Below the pieces are notes generated by a model that worked only from the letters and a program-made list of their open reading frames with translations, was not told the origin of the DNA and did not search any database. Shown in pieces: positions 1-7,402 of a DNA stretch of 15,874 nt. The first letter of the stretch is position 1; every line of letters starts with the position of its first letter. A program made the translations under genes and the position numbers. Origin of the DNA: Alphaproteobacteria bacterium (GTDB taxonomy: Bacteria; Pseudomonadota; Alphaproteobacteria; GCA-2731375); the NCBI GenBank assembly GCA_030746295.1, contig JASLMY010000105.1, forward strand, positions 1-15,874. The letters are read 5' to 3'.

Positions 1-789
1 GCTGCCGATGGCGATCTGGTCGACCCCGGTCTTGGCGATGTCGACGACCGTCTCCTCGTTGACGGCACCCGTGGCCACCGTGAACGCCTTGTCACCGACG
101 ACGGCGACGGCCTCTGCGAGCGTCTCCAGGTCCATGTTGTCGAACATGATGCATTCGCAACCGCAGCCGAGGGCCTCGCGGACGTCGTCCAGGGTTTCGC
201 ATTCGACCTCAATCTTGAAGGTGTGTTGGAGCTGGGGCCGGAGCCTCTCGACCGCCGGGCGGATGCCGCCCGCCATCTTGATGTGGTTGTCCTTCAAGAG
301 GATGGCGTTGTGCAGGCTGTACATGTGGGAATGGGCGCCACCCTTCTCGACGGCGTATTTCTGCAGATAGCGGATCACCGGGATGCCCTTGCGTGCATCC
401 GCGATGCGCGTGCCGTAGGGCGCCACCAGCTTGACGTAGCTGTGGGCCTTGGTGGCGATGCCCGAGAGGTGTTGCAGATTGTCGAGCGCCAGGCGCTCGC
501 CGGCCGAGAAGACCCAGGACTGGGCCGTCACCTTCATGATCACGGTGCCCGGCTCGCCCTCGTCGCCGTCCTCGGCCAGGACCTCGATCTCGCACTCGGG
601 ATCGAGGATCTTCCAGGTCATGCAGGCGACGGGCACGCCGCAGATCACGCCAGACTTCTTCATGTAGACCTGGGCGGTGGCGGTCTGCCCCGGCTCCCAG
701 AGGCGCTGGCCCGTGTGGTCGCCGTGAAGCAGCTCCTCGCGGATGCCCCATTCGACGATGGGTCGGATGATGCTGTCGATGAGCTCCAT
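1..789 (-). CDS. NadC-family phosphoribosyltransferase (carboxylating nicotinate-nucleotide diphosphorylase-like), atypical, 3' end cut off
   Basis: 263 codons are read without a stop to the window edge. NadC proteins are usually about 280-290 aa, so roughly 20-30 residues are missing. The ATG at 787-789 follows a strong GGGAGGGAGA ribosome site. Classical NadC converts quinolinate plus PRPP to nicotinate mononucleotide, CO2 and PPi in NAD synthesis. Family marks seen are GDHTG (23-27), KSGVICG (45-51), ERLALDNLQHLSGIAT (98-113), RK (133-134), LLKDNHI (164-170), IEVE (193-196) and MFDN (215-218). The canonical DTRKTTPGLR block reads ADARKGIPVIR here, and canonical NHR reads SHM, so Met156 replaces an Arg that binds quinolinate carboxylate. 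The fold and PRPP side look intact, but the acid substrate may differ. The gene lies 200 nt downstream of livF on the same strand. Family membership is secure; quinolinate specificity is doubtful. Confidence 0.85.
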   Translation of the reverse strand, partial: MELIDSIIRPIVEWGIREELLHGDHTGQRLWEPGQTATAQVYMKKSGVICGVPVACMTWKILDPECEIEVLAEDGDEGEPGTVIMKVTAQSWVFSAGERLALDNLQHLSGIATKAHSYVKLVAPYGTRIADARKGIPVIRYLQKYAVEKGGAHSHMYSLHNAILLKDNHIKMAGGIRPAVERLRPQLQHTFKIEVECETLDDVREALGCGCECIMFDNMDLETLAEAVAVVGDKAFTVATGAVNEETVVDIAKTGVDQIAIGS

Positions 790-989
790 ATCTCCCTCCC
801 TCTGCGGGCGCCGCGGTGCTCGACGGCGCCGATGCCAGGAACTCACAGCGTACGCCAGCTCGATCATCGCTAGTAGGTCGGTATGCGCGGTCCGGCGGAG
901 GTCGGCCAGTGCGCGCCCTGTGCGCAGCCGCCAACGCGTGAACTGCCGTAACCCCGGCGCGAGCGCCGCCGCCGGACAGACGACCGAAA
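790..989. other. 200-nt gap between livF and the NadC-like gene
   Basis: No convincing gene lies here. On the minus strand the spacer contains a short perfect inverted repeat, CGGCGC-GA-GCGCCG (955-968), about 22 nt past the livF stop. It is not followed by a T-run, so it is not a standard intrinsic terminator. The strong ribosome site of the NadC-like gene sits at the low-coordinate end. Whether the NadC-like gene is cotranscribed with the transporter or has its own promoter here cannot be decided by eye. Confidence 0.4.
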
Positions 990-1694
990 TCAGACGGTCA
1001 GGTACTGCTCCAGGATCTCCGGGTTGGCGCGCAGGTCGACCGGCGTCCCGGAGTACTTGATCTCGCCCTTTTCCAGGATGTGCAGGTTGTCCGAGAGGTA
1101 GAGGACGAACTCCAGGTTCTGCTCGGCGAGGATGATGGAAAGGCCGCGCTCCTTCAATTGCCTGACCTGGTCGCGCAGGGTCTCGACCACCTTCGGCGCC
1201 AGGCCTTCCGAGGGCTCGTCCAGCAGCAAGAGCGTCGGGTTGCCCATCAGGCTGCGGGCGATCGTCAGCATCTGCTGCTGGCCGCCGCTCAAGACGCCGC
1301 CCAAGCGGCTTTGGATGTCCTTCAGGTCGGGGAAGAGCTCGAAGACCTCGTCCTCGGACCAGCCGTTGCCGTTGGTGGCCGGGCGGCGGGCAATGTCGAG
1401 GTTCTCCCAGACCGTGAGCTCGGGAAAGATCCGCCGTTCTTCCGGCACATAGCCGATGCCGAGCTTGGCGATCCGGTACGCCGGCCGGCGGGTGATCTCC
1501 TGGCCCTGCCAGACGATATGGCCCTGGCGCGCCGGCGTCAGGCCCATGATCGAGCGCATCGTCGTCGTCTTGCCGACACCGTTCCGGCCGATCAGCGCCA
1601 CCACCTGTCCGGGCTCGACCGCGAAGGAAATGCCGAACAGGACCTGGCTCAGCCCATAGGAGCTGTAGATGTCGTTGACCTCAAGCAGCGGCAT
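990..1694 (-). CDS. livF: Liv-type (HAAT) ABC transporter ATP-binding protein LivF
   Basis: This is one of two cytoplasmic ATPases energising uptake by a branched-chain amino acid type ABC importer. At 234 aa it has the usual LivF length. Visible motifs are Walker A GRNGVGKT (36-43), signature LSGGQQQ (135-141) and Walker B LLLLDEP (155-161). The LivF-type switch ILAEQN (188-193) has Gln where most ABC ATPases have the H-loop His. The start overlaps the end of livG by 14 nt, and a GGCGAGG ribosome site lies inside livG, so the two are translationally coupled. It is the last gene of the transporter block, before the 200-nt gap to the NadC-like gene. The HAAT family also carries aromatic acids, amides and urea, so the ligand is not proven to be leucine or valine. 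Confidence 0.93.
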   Translation of the reverse strand: MPLLEVNDIYSSYGLSQVLFGISFAVEPGQVVALIGRNGVGKTTTMRSIMGLTPARQGHIVWQGQEITRRPAYRIAKLGIGYVPEERRIFPELTVWENLDIARRPATNGNGWSEDEVFELFPDLKDIQSRLGGVLSGGQQQMLTIARSLMGNPTLLLLDEPSEGLAPKVVETLRDQVRQLKERGLSIILAEQNLEFVLYLSDNLHILEKGEIKYSGTPVDLRANPEILEQYLTV

Positions 1695-2430
1695 GGTCGT
1701 CCTCGCCCAGATAGATCCTGCGCACCTCGGCGTCGACGCGGACCTCGTCCGGCAGGCCCGAGGCGATGATCTCGCCGTGGTGCAGTACCGAGATCCGCTC
1801 GGCGATACCGAAGACGACGTTCATATCGTGCTCGGTGAAGAGCAGCGTCAGGTTGCGGGCCTTGGTGATCTCGTTGATCAGCCCCATCGCCTCGGTCGTT
1901 TCCTGCGGCGACATCCCCGCCGTCGGCTCGTCGAGCAGCAGCAGTCTGGGGTTGGCGGCGAGCGAGATTGCCAGCTCCAGCTGTTTCTGCTTGCCGTAGG
2001 CGAGTTCGCCGGCGGTCTCGAAGGCCTCCTGGTCGAGGCCGACCAGATGCAACAGCTCGATGGTCTCGTCGCGGTTCATCAAGGCTCCGAGCCGGAACAT
2101 TCTCAGTTGTTGGTTGTCGCGGGCCATGAGCGCCACCTGCACGTTCTCGAACACGGTCATGCGGGGATAAATATTGATGCGCTGGAACGAGCGCGCCATG
2201 CCCAGCTTGACGATCTTGTGCGGCGCCATGCCGGTGATCGTCCGGCCCTCGAAGGCGACCGAGCCCCGGCTTGGGTTCAGATGGCCGGTGATCAGGTTGA
2301 AGAAGGTCGTCTTGCCGGCGCCGTTGGGTCCGATGATGGCGTGGACGGCGCCTTCGTCTAGGTCGAAATCGACTCCGCCAATGGCGACGAAGCCCTCGAA
2401 ATCCTTGACCAGGCCGCGGATCTCCAGCAT
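1681..2430 (-). CDS. livG: Liv-type (HAAT) ABC transporter ATP-binding protein LivG
   Basis: This is the second ATPase of the importer, 249 aa, pairing with LivF. It shows Walker A GPNGAGKTT (34-42), Walker B LLLLDEP (163-169) and an H-loop His in TEHDMNVV (His201). The signature is LAYGKQKQLELA (143-154), the divergent LSYG-type form usual for LivG, not classical LSGGQ. A BCA_ABC_TP_C-like tail (GLPDEVRVDAEVRRIYLG) closes the protein, as expected for LivG. The gene starts 3 nt after the livM stop and overlaps livF at its end. Assignment as LivG rather than LivF rests on its length, the tail and the His201 switch. Confidence 0.93.
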   Translation of the reverse strand: MLEIRGLVKDFEGFVAIGGVDFDLDEGAVHAIIGPNGAGKTTFFNLITGHLNPSRGSVAFEGRTITGMAPHKIVKLGMARSFQRINIYPRMTVFENVQVALMARDNQQLRMFRLGALMNRDETIELLHLVGLDQEAFETAGELAYGKQKQLELAISLAANPRLLLLDEPTAGMSPQETTEAMGLINEITKARNLTLLFTEHDMNVVFGIAERISVLHHGEIIASGLPDEVRVDAEVRRIYLGEDDHAAA

Positions 2431-2433
2431 CGG

Positions 2434-3381
2434 CTACTCCTCCCGCCGGACGAACATCGGGATCCGTTTCACCAGGCCTGCCAAACCTTCGGGCAGGAAC
2501 AGCAGGATCACCAGCAGAATGACGCCCATCACCGTCGGCCAGTACTCGGTGTATTGGTTGGTAACGGTCTGCAAGAGCCAGAGCACCGCGGCGCCGACCG
2601 CCGGTCCGAAGAAGGAGAACATCCCGCCGAGCAGGGTCATGATCAGCACCTGCGCCGACTCCGTCCAGAAGGCCGACTCGGTGTACATGCCGCGCGTGTA
2701 CATGGCGAAAAGGGCGCCGGCGATGCCGGCGAAGGTGCCGGCGACGACGAAGGCGGCCCAGCGAATGAGACGCGTGTTGACGCCGACGAAGCCGGCTCGG
2801 GTCACGTTCTCACGCACCGCCACCAGGGTCAGGCCGAACGAGGAATGGCAGATCACCCAGAGCACCGCGATCGACACCGTAACCACGCCGAGCGTGAAGT
2901 AGTAGAAGGGCACCCGGCTGTCGATGAAGGCCGGGATGGTCACACCGACGAAGCCGTCGTCGCCGCCCGTGACCGAGCGCCATTTGAAGGCCACAGCCCA
3001 GATGAACATCGAGAAGGCGAGCGTCAGCATGGCGAAATAGATGTCGGTCAGCCGGGTACAGAAATAGGCGACGAAGGCCGCCGAGAGGCCCGAGACGACG
3101 ACCGCGGCCGGAAAGCTGAGGATCAAGGGCCACTCGTAGGTCGTCAGCAGGATGGCGCAGGTATAGCCGCCGATCGCGAAATAGGCGGCGTGGCCGAAGG
3201 AGACATTGCCCGAGAAGCCGATCAGCACGTTCAGGCTGAGGGCGAACAGCATGTAGATGACGATCTCGGTCGAGAGGTCGACCAGGTAGCGCGAGCCGAA
3301 GAGCGGCACGATCAGCAGGAAGGCGAGGACCAGGATGACCGTGATCAGAACGCCGCGCGGCATGACCCTTAGGAACAACAT
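2434..3381 (-). CDS. livM: Liv-type (HAAT) ABC transporter permease LivM
   Basis: This 315-aa polytopic inner-membrane protein forms half of the translocation channel with LivH. The N-terminus is a hydrophobic helix (about 11-29). It is followed by the LivM hallmark SLNVLIGFSGNVSFGHAAYF (49-68) and the conserved VTGGDDGF block (137-144) in a periplasmic or re-entrant segment. Several further hydrophobic helices run to the C-terminal LLFLPEGLAGLVKRI-type end, as usual for LivM. The ATG starts 1 nt after the livH stop and the stop lies 3 nt before livG, so the block is clearly one operon. Confidence 0.93.
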   Translation of the reverse strand: MLFLRVMPRGVLITVILVLAFLLIVPLFGSRYLVDLSTEIVIYMLFALSLNVLIGFSGNVSFGHAAYFAIGGYTCAILLTTYEWPLILSFPAAVVVSGLSAAFVAYFCTRLTDIYFAMLTLAFSMFIWAVAFKWRSVTGGDDGFVGVTIPAFIDSRVPFYYFTLGVVTVSIAVLWVICHSSFGLTLVAVRENVTRAGFVGVNTRLIRWAAFVVAGTFAGIAGALFAMYTRGMYTESAFWTESAQVLIMTLLGGMFSFFGPAVGAAVLWLLQTVTNQYTEYWPTVMGVILLVILLFLPEGLAGLVKRIPMFVRREE

Positions 3382-3382
3382 C

Positions 3383-4327
3383 TCAATGCGCCCCTTCCTC
3401 GGGTCGGCCGAGAAGGCCCCAAGGTCGGACCAAGAGCACGATCAGCAACAACAGGAAGGCGAAGACGTCCTGCCAGTTGGGGATGATCACCGAGCCGAAG
3501 TTGAAGACGATGCCGTAGATCAAGGCGCCGAGGAAGCTGCCCCAGAGGCTGCCGAGCCCGCCGATGATGACGATGACGAAGCACTCGACGATCACCGTCG
3601 TGTCCATGCCTGGGACCGGGCTGTTGAATGGCGACGCCAAGGCGCCGCCGATGCCGGCAAGCGCCGAGCCGGCGATGAAGACGCCGGTATAGACCAGCGG
3701 CACGTTGATGCCGAGCGCCGACAGCATCTCGCGGTCCTGCTTCGCCGCCCGGGTCAGCCGGCCCCACCGGGTTCGCTCGGTGAAGAGCCAGGCGACGACT
3801 GCGATCAGCGGCCCGACGATGGAGAGGAAGACGCGATAGGTCGGATAGGCGCTGATGCCGAGATCGGTCGCCCCGTCGAAGCCCGCCGGGTAGGAGACGC
3901 TGTACTGGTCGGTGCCCCAGATGACCTTGGCGACGTCGCCCAGGATCAGGACGAGGGCGAAGGTCAACAGGAGCTGCATCAGGTGCTCCTTGTCGTAGAT
4001 GAAGCGGAAGAGGCTCCGCTCGATCAGGATCGCCATCACCGCGAGGCCGAGGGCGCTGGCCGCGACGCCGGCCCAGAAGCCGAGCCCCCAGTCGTGCGCC
4101 ACCGTATAGACGATGTAGGCGCCGAACATATAGAAGGCGCCATGGGCAAAGTTGATGACCCTGAGCACACCGAAGATCAGGGACAAGCCGACGGCGATGA
4201 TGAAGAGGTTCATCCCCAACGAGATCGCGTTCATCAACTGAATGAAGGCGAACTGGGGACTGGAAAGCAACACCGCCAGCCCGGGGCTGCCGAGGTCGCT
4301 GCGGATAAACTCGAGAAACGCGTCCAT
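3383..4327 (-). CDS. livH: Liv-type (HAAT) ABC transporter permease LivH
   Basis: This 314-aa integral membrane permease is the partner of LivM. It carries the LivH signature GLSLIFGVLRVINFAHGAFY (47-66) and the late block VIIGGLGSLWGSFLGALIYG, both characteristic of the family. About eight hydrophobic segments can be counted. The ATG at 4325-4327 has only a weak upstream ribosome site. It lies 102 nt after the binding-protein gene, and that spacer contains a stem-loop (see 4370-4402). This fits the common arrangement in which the binding protein is made in excess of the membrane subunits. Confidence 0.92.
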   Translation of the reverse strand: MDAFLEFIRSDLGSPGLAVLLSSPQFAFIQLMNAISLGMNLFIIAVGLSLIFGVLRVINFAHGAFYMFGAYIVYTVAHDWGLGFWAGVAASALGLAVMAILIERSLFRFIYDKEHLMQLLLTFALVLILGDVAKVIWGTDQYSVSYPAGFDGATDLGISAYPTYRVFLSIVGPLIAVVAWLFTERTRWGRLTRAAKQDREMLSALGINVPLVYTGVFIAGSALAGIGGALASPFNSPVPGMDTTVIVECFVIVIIGGLGSLWGSFLGALIYGIVFNFGSVIIPNWQDVFAFLLLLIVLLVRPWGLLGRPEEGAH

Positions 4328-4369
4328 CGATGTCCAGCGGCTAGATTGGGGAAGTCAAAGGCAGAAAGG

Positions 4370-4402
4370 CCGCTCCCCCGACCGCGACGGCCGAGGGAGC
4401 GG
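4370..4402 (-). terminator. Intercistronic stem-loop between binding-protein gene and livH
   Basis: A perfect 8-bp inverted repeat, CCGCTCCC (4370-4377) and GGGAGCGG (4395-4402), is separated by 17 nt. On the minus strand the stem is followed by CCTTTCTGCCTTTGA, which is T-rich but not a continuous U-run. It is best read as a partial terminator or mRNA 3'-end-protecting hairpin that lets some transcription continue into livHMGF. The stem is seen directly; the role is inferred. Confidence 0.5.
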
Positions 4403-4429
4403 TGACTGACGTGGAGTCTCGACCGACGC

Positions 4430-5620
4430 CTACTTGGCGATCTCGGCCGGGATGTAGGTGATCGGCGACATCACCCGGTAGTCGACGCCGGACTTCTTCA
4501 CCATCGGCCCCCAGAACTGACCGGTGTCCGCTTGGTGCGTCTTGGGGTTGATGGTCCGCTGGCCGACCGGAGTCGAGATCGACATGCCCTCGAGGCCCGT
4601 GACCAGCTTGTCGGACTCGATCGAGCCGGCCTTCTCGGCCGCAGCGGCAATCATCTTGACGCCGATGTAGGCCAGCACCGGCCACATCGCCGTCTCTTTC
4701 TTGCCGGAACGCTTGGCCAGATCCTCCTGGAACTTGACATGGCTCGGGTCGTGGTGGTCGTACCAGAGCTCGTAAGTGTTGCTCCAGACGTTGTCCGGAT
4801 AGTCGCCCTTCATCTTGCCGGCGATCTCGTGGCTGGCGATCTCGCCGCCGGTGATGTACTTGATCTTGTCGAAGAGACCGAACGGCTTCGCCTGCTTGGA
4901 GAAGTCGACGAAGTGGTTGCCCCACAAGCCGCTGGTGACACCGTCACAGCCGGCACCGATGATCTGAGTGATGAAGGCGTTGTAGTCCGTGGCGCGGAGC
5001 TTCGGCCTGAGATCCAACACAACCGGGACGTCCGGCGCGTGCCGCTTCAGGCCTCGCGCGATGCCCTTGGCGAGGTCATGGCCGTAGGCATAGTCGAGCT
5101 GGATGTCGCAGACCTTCTTGATGCCGAGCTGCTTGACGATCTGCGCCATCGCGTCGCCCTCGAAGTCGGTGTGCGAGGCGGTCCGGAAGACGTATTTGTG
5201 CAGCTTGTTGGTGGTCATCTGGATGGTCTTCGGGATCGTCGCCACGTAGACGATTTTTTCCTGCCGCGCCACCTCCGAGATCGCCAAGCCGACCGCCGAG
5301 CTGAGCCCGCCGATCAGGACGTCGACGTTCTGGTTGGTGATCAGCTCCTTCGCCGCGGCCGCGGCGGCGGCCGGGTTCAGCTTGGTGTCGCGGGCCACGG
5401 TCTCGATCTTGCGGCCGAGGATGCCGCCCTTGGCGTTGATCTCGTCGGCCGCCATGTTGTGGCCGTGCATGGCCGGCGTGCCGTAAATGGCACCGGTGCC
5501 GGCGATCGGATAGAGGACGCCGATCTTGATCGGCTCCGCCGCTTGCGCCGCCGTCGCGGCCATCGCCGCCGCCGCCGTCAAGGCCGTGCCCTTCAAAAGC
5601 TTGCTCAGGCTCATTCTCAT
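4430..5620 (-). CDS. ABC transporter periplasmic substrate-binding protein (Peripla_BP_6, Liv/HAAT type)
   Basis: This 396-aa periplasmic protein captures the solute and delivers it to LivHM. It has a Sec signal peptide with a basic start, an Ala-rich core and an AQA|AE cleavage site after about residue 27. There is no lipobox, so it should be soluble. The mature start EPIKIGVLYPIAGTGAIYG and the AADEINAKGGILGRKIE block are diagnostic of Leu/Ile/Val-type type I binding proteins. The start at 5618-5620 has a good GGGAGGAAGG site about 7-10 nt upstream; a second in-frame ATG two codons later is less well placed. It is first in the transporter operon. The ligand cannot be read from sequence: the family also binds aromatic acids, amides and urea. 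The divergent neighbour is the MFS exporter. Confidence 0.92.
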   Translation of the reverse strand: MRMSLSKLLKGTALTAAAAMAATAAQAAEPIKIGVLYPIAGTGAIYGTPAMHGHNMAADEINAKGGILGRKIETVARDTKLNPAAAAAAAKELITNQNVDVLIGGLSSAVGLAISEVARQEKIVYVATIPKTIQMTTNKLHKYVFRTASHTDFEGDAMAQIVKQLGIKKVCDIQLDYAYGHDLAKGIARGLKRHAPDVPVVLDLRPKLRATDYNAFITQIIGAGCDGVTSGLWGNHFVDFSKQAKPFGLFDKIKYITGGEIASHEIAGKMKGDYPDNVWSNTYELWYDHHDPSHVKFQEDLAKRSGKKETAMWPVLAYIGVKMIAAAAEKAGSIESDKLVTGLEGMSISTPVGQRTINPKTHQADTGQFWGPMVKKSGVDYRVMSPITYIPAEIAK

Positions 5621-5722
5621 GCTTCACCTTCCTCCCTAGCTCTGTCGGCCCCCCGCCGGGCGATCCCGGTCAAGGCGACATGCGTGGATGTTTTCGAACA
5701 ACCGTTAGGTAAGTCGTATCTT

Positions 5723-5741
5723 GCGCCGCCGGCGGCGGCGC
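5723..5741. repeat. Perfect GC-only inverted repeat (8-bp stem, 3-nt loop)
   Basis: The arms GCGCCGCC (5723-5730) and GGCGGCGC (5734-5741) are exact complements around a GGC loop. There is no T-run on either side, so it is not a standard terminator. It lies between the divergent operons. Confidence 0.5.
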
Positions 5742-5768
5742 GTCAATTGCTTTACCCTGCGCGGCGTT

Positions 5769-5783
5769 GTCGCCGGCGGCGAC
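5769..5783. repeat. Second GC-rich inverted repeat (6-bp stem, 3-nt loop)
   Basis: GTCGCC (5769-5774) and GGCGAC (5778-5783) pair around the same GGC loop as the repeat at 5723-5741, which lies 27 nt upstream. The two share the core CGCCGGCGGCG or a close variant of it. Confidence 0.45.
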
Positions 5784-5861
5784 GGCGGAGTAGGCTCCGG
5801 CGACAGCGGACCATTGGGCCATCGCCATGACGATCCGACAGACCGTGCCGCGGCCGCAGAC

Positions 5862-7385
5862 GTGACCGCATCCGACGCCGCCGCGACCGCGCTGACGCCG
5901 GCCCGCCGTTTCTTGATTCTGGTGACCGCGGCGGGCTCGACCATGCTCTACGCCATGACCGCGACGGTCGCCAACGTCGTGCTGCCGCAGATGCAAGGGG
6001 CGCTGTCGGCGACCCAGGACCAGATCGCCTGGGTCGTCACCTTCAACTTGGTGGCGACCGCCGTGGCGACGCCGATGACGGGCTGGCTGACGAGCCGCGT
6101 CGGCCGGCGCAACCTGATGCTGGGTGCGGTCCTCGGCTTCACGGTTTCCTCGATCCTCTGCGGCGCTGCGCCCAACCTCGAGATGCTGGTCGTCTACCGG
6201 GTCGCACAAGGGCTCTTTGGCGCGCCCCTAGTGCCGCTCAGCCAGGCGATCCTGCTCGACACCTTCCCGCGCCGCCAGCACGGCATGGTGACGGCGCTCT
6301 GGGGCGTCGGCGTCGTCATCGGCCCGATCATCGGCCCCACCATCGGCGGCGAGATCGCCGAGGCGCTGAGCTGGCGCTGGGTCTTCTACATGATCGGCCC
6401 GTTCGGCGCCCTGGCGCTCCTCAGTTCCGCCATCGCCATCACCGATGCCCGCCGCGACGCCTCGATCCGCCTCGACTGGACCGGCTTCCTGGCGCTTTCG
6501 GTCGCCATCACCTCATTCCAGATCATGCTCGATCGAGGCCAGCGGTTGGACTGGTTCGAGTCCTCCGAGGTGATGCTGGAAGCGGCAATCGCCGGCGTCG
6601 GTTTTTATCTATTCGTCGTCCACAGCCTCTCGGCGCGGCAGCCCTTCCTCAACCCGCGCCTGTTGCTGGACCGAAACTTCTCCATCGGGCTCTTGCTCGC
6701 CTTCATCTTCGGCATGCTGAATTTCACACCGATGGTGCTCTTTCCGGTGCTCTTGCAGGATCTGCGCGGCTATCCCGATTCGGTCATCGGCTGGCTCTTG
6801 GCGATGCGCGGCCTCGGCAACCTGGCGAGCTTCTTCACCGCCGTCTACATTACCCGCTTCGATCCCCGCATCGCGCTCACCTGCGGCTTCGGCCTGCAAG
6901 CGCTGTCGAGCTTCTTCGTCGCCCAGTTCGACATCAACCTCACCACCTTCGGCATCGCCTGGACCAGCATGCTGCAGGGTTACGGCGTCGGTATGACCTG
7001 GGTGCCGCTGACGGTGATCGCCTTCTCGACGCTGGACCCCAAGCACCTGGGCGAGGGCACGGCGATCTTCCACCTGCTGCGGAACTTCGGCAGCTCGATC
7101 TATATCTCCATCTGTGTCGCCCTGGTGATCCGCAGCTCGCAAGTCAACTACGCGGGCCTGACGGAGTCGCTGTCGCCGTTCAACGAGGCTTTGCGCTATC
7201 CCTGGGTGATGGGCCTCTGGGATACCTCCAGCACGCGTGGTTTGGCGGCACTCAGTGGCGAAGCCAGCCGACAGGCGGCAATGATCGGCTACATCAACGC
7301 TTTCTACCTGGTGGCGCTCACCGGCGTCGCCGCGATCCCCTTCATGCTGCTCGTCCGCTTGCCCAAGGGCGGCGGCGATGGTTGA
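5862..7385 (+). CDS. DHA2-family MFS transporter (EmrB/QacA-type multidrug exporter)
   Basis: This is an inner-membrane proton-driven exporter of the 14-helix DHA2 group, 507 aa from the chosen GTG, the usual length for the family. MFS motif A is visible as GWLTSRVGRRNLML (74-87). The antiporter motif C is VGVVIGPIIGPTIGG (149-163), followed by the typical WRWVFYMIGPFG (171-182) and LDWTGFLAL. The start is uncertain. GTG 5862 gives a compact N-terminus before helix 1; an open frame extends to TTG 5721 but would add an unusual RRRRRR leader and about 47 residues. ATG 5827 is in another frame and stops after 12 codons. No EmrA-type adaptor is adjacent. The gene converges on the acyl-CoA dehydrogenase gene with only 17 nt between stops. 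Substrate unknown. Confidence 0.85.
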   Translation: MTASDAAATALTPARRFLILVTAAGSTMLYAMTATVANVVLPQMQGALSATQDQIAWVVTFNLVATAVATPMTGWLTSRVGRRNLMLGAVLGFTVSSILCGAAPNLEMLVVYRVAQGLFGAPLVPLSQAILLDTFPRRQHGMVTALWGVGVVIGPIIGPTIGGEIAEALSWRWVFYMIGPFGALALLSSAIAITDARRDASIRLDWTGFLALSVAITSFQIMLDRGQRLDWFESSEVMLEAAIAGVGFYLFVVHSLSARQPFLNPRLLLDRNFSIGLLLAFIFGMLNFTPMVLFPVLLQDLRGYPDSVIGWLLAMRGLGNLASFFTAVYITRFDPRIALTCGFGLQALSSFFVAQFDINLTTFGIAWTSMLQGYGVGMTWVPLTVIAFSTLDPKHLGEGTAIFHLLRNFGSSIYISICVALVIRSSQVNYAGLTESLSPFNEALRYPWVMGLWDTSSTRGLAALSGEASRQAAMIGYINAFYLVALTGVAAIPFMLLVRLPKGGGDG

Positions 7386-7402
7386 GGGTGCGGTTCCGAG
7401 CC

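Larger units (their letters stand above)
5621..5861. promoter_or_regulatory. Divergent intergenic region between transporter operon and MFS exporter, with two GC-rich hairpins
   Basis: This region must contain the promoter of the minus-strand binding-protein operon and probably that of the plus-strand MFS gene. The only AT-richer stretch is about 5688-5722. I see no -35/-10 pair good enough to call. Two perfect hairpins follow on the MFS side: GCGCCGCC-GGC-GGCGGCGC (5723-5741) and GTCGCC-GGC-GGCGAC (5769-5783). If the exporter starts at 5862, both lie in its leader; if it starts at TTG 5721, they lie inside the coding region. Confidence 0.45.

Noticed and set aside
5641..5722. TTGACC on the minus strand and TTCGAA on the plus strand as -35 boxes
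   Set aside because: Neither has an acceptable -10 at the right spacing.
3335..5830. Long plus-strand frames opposite livH and the binding protein (3335-4405 and 4532-5830)
   Set aside because: They are antisense to well-supported transporter genes, with Asp/Glu/Arg-rich shadow composition.
5827..5865. ATG at 5827 as start of the MFS protein
   Set aside because: It is in a different frame and reaches a stop after 12 codons.
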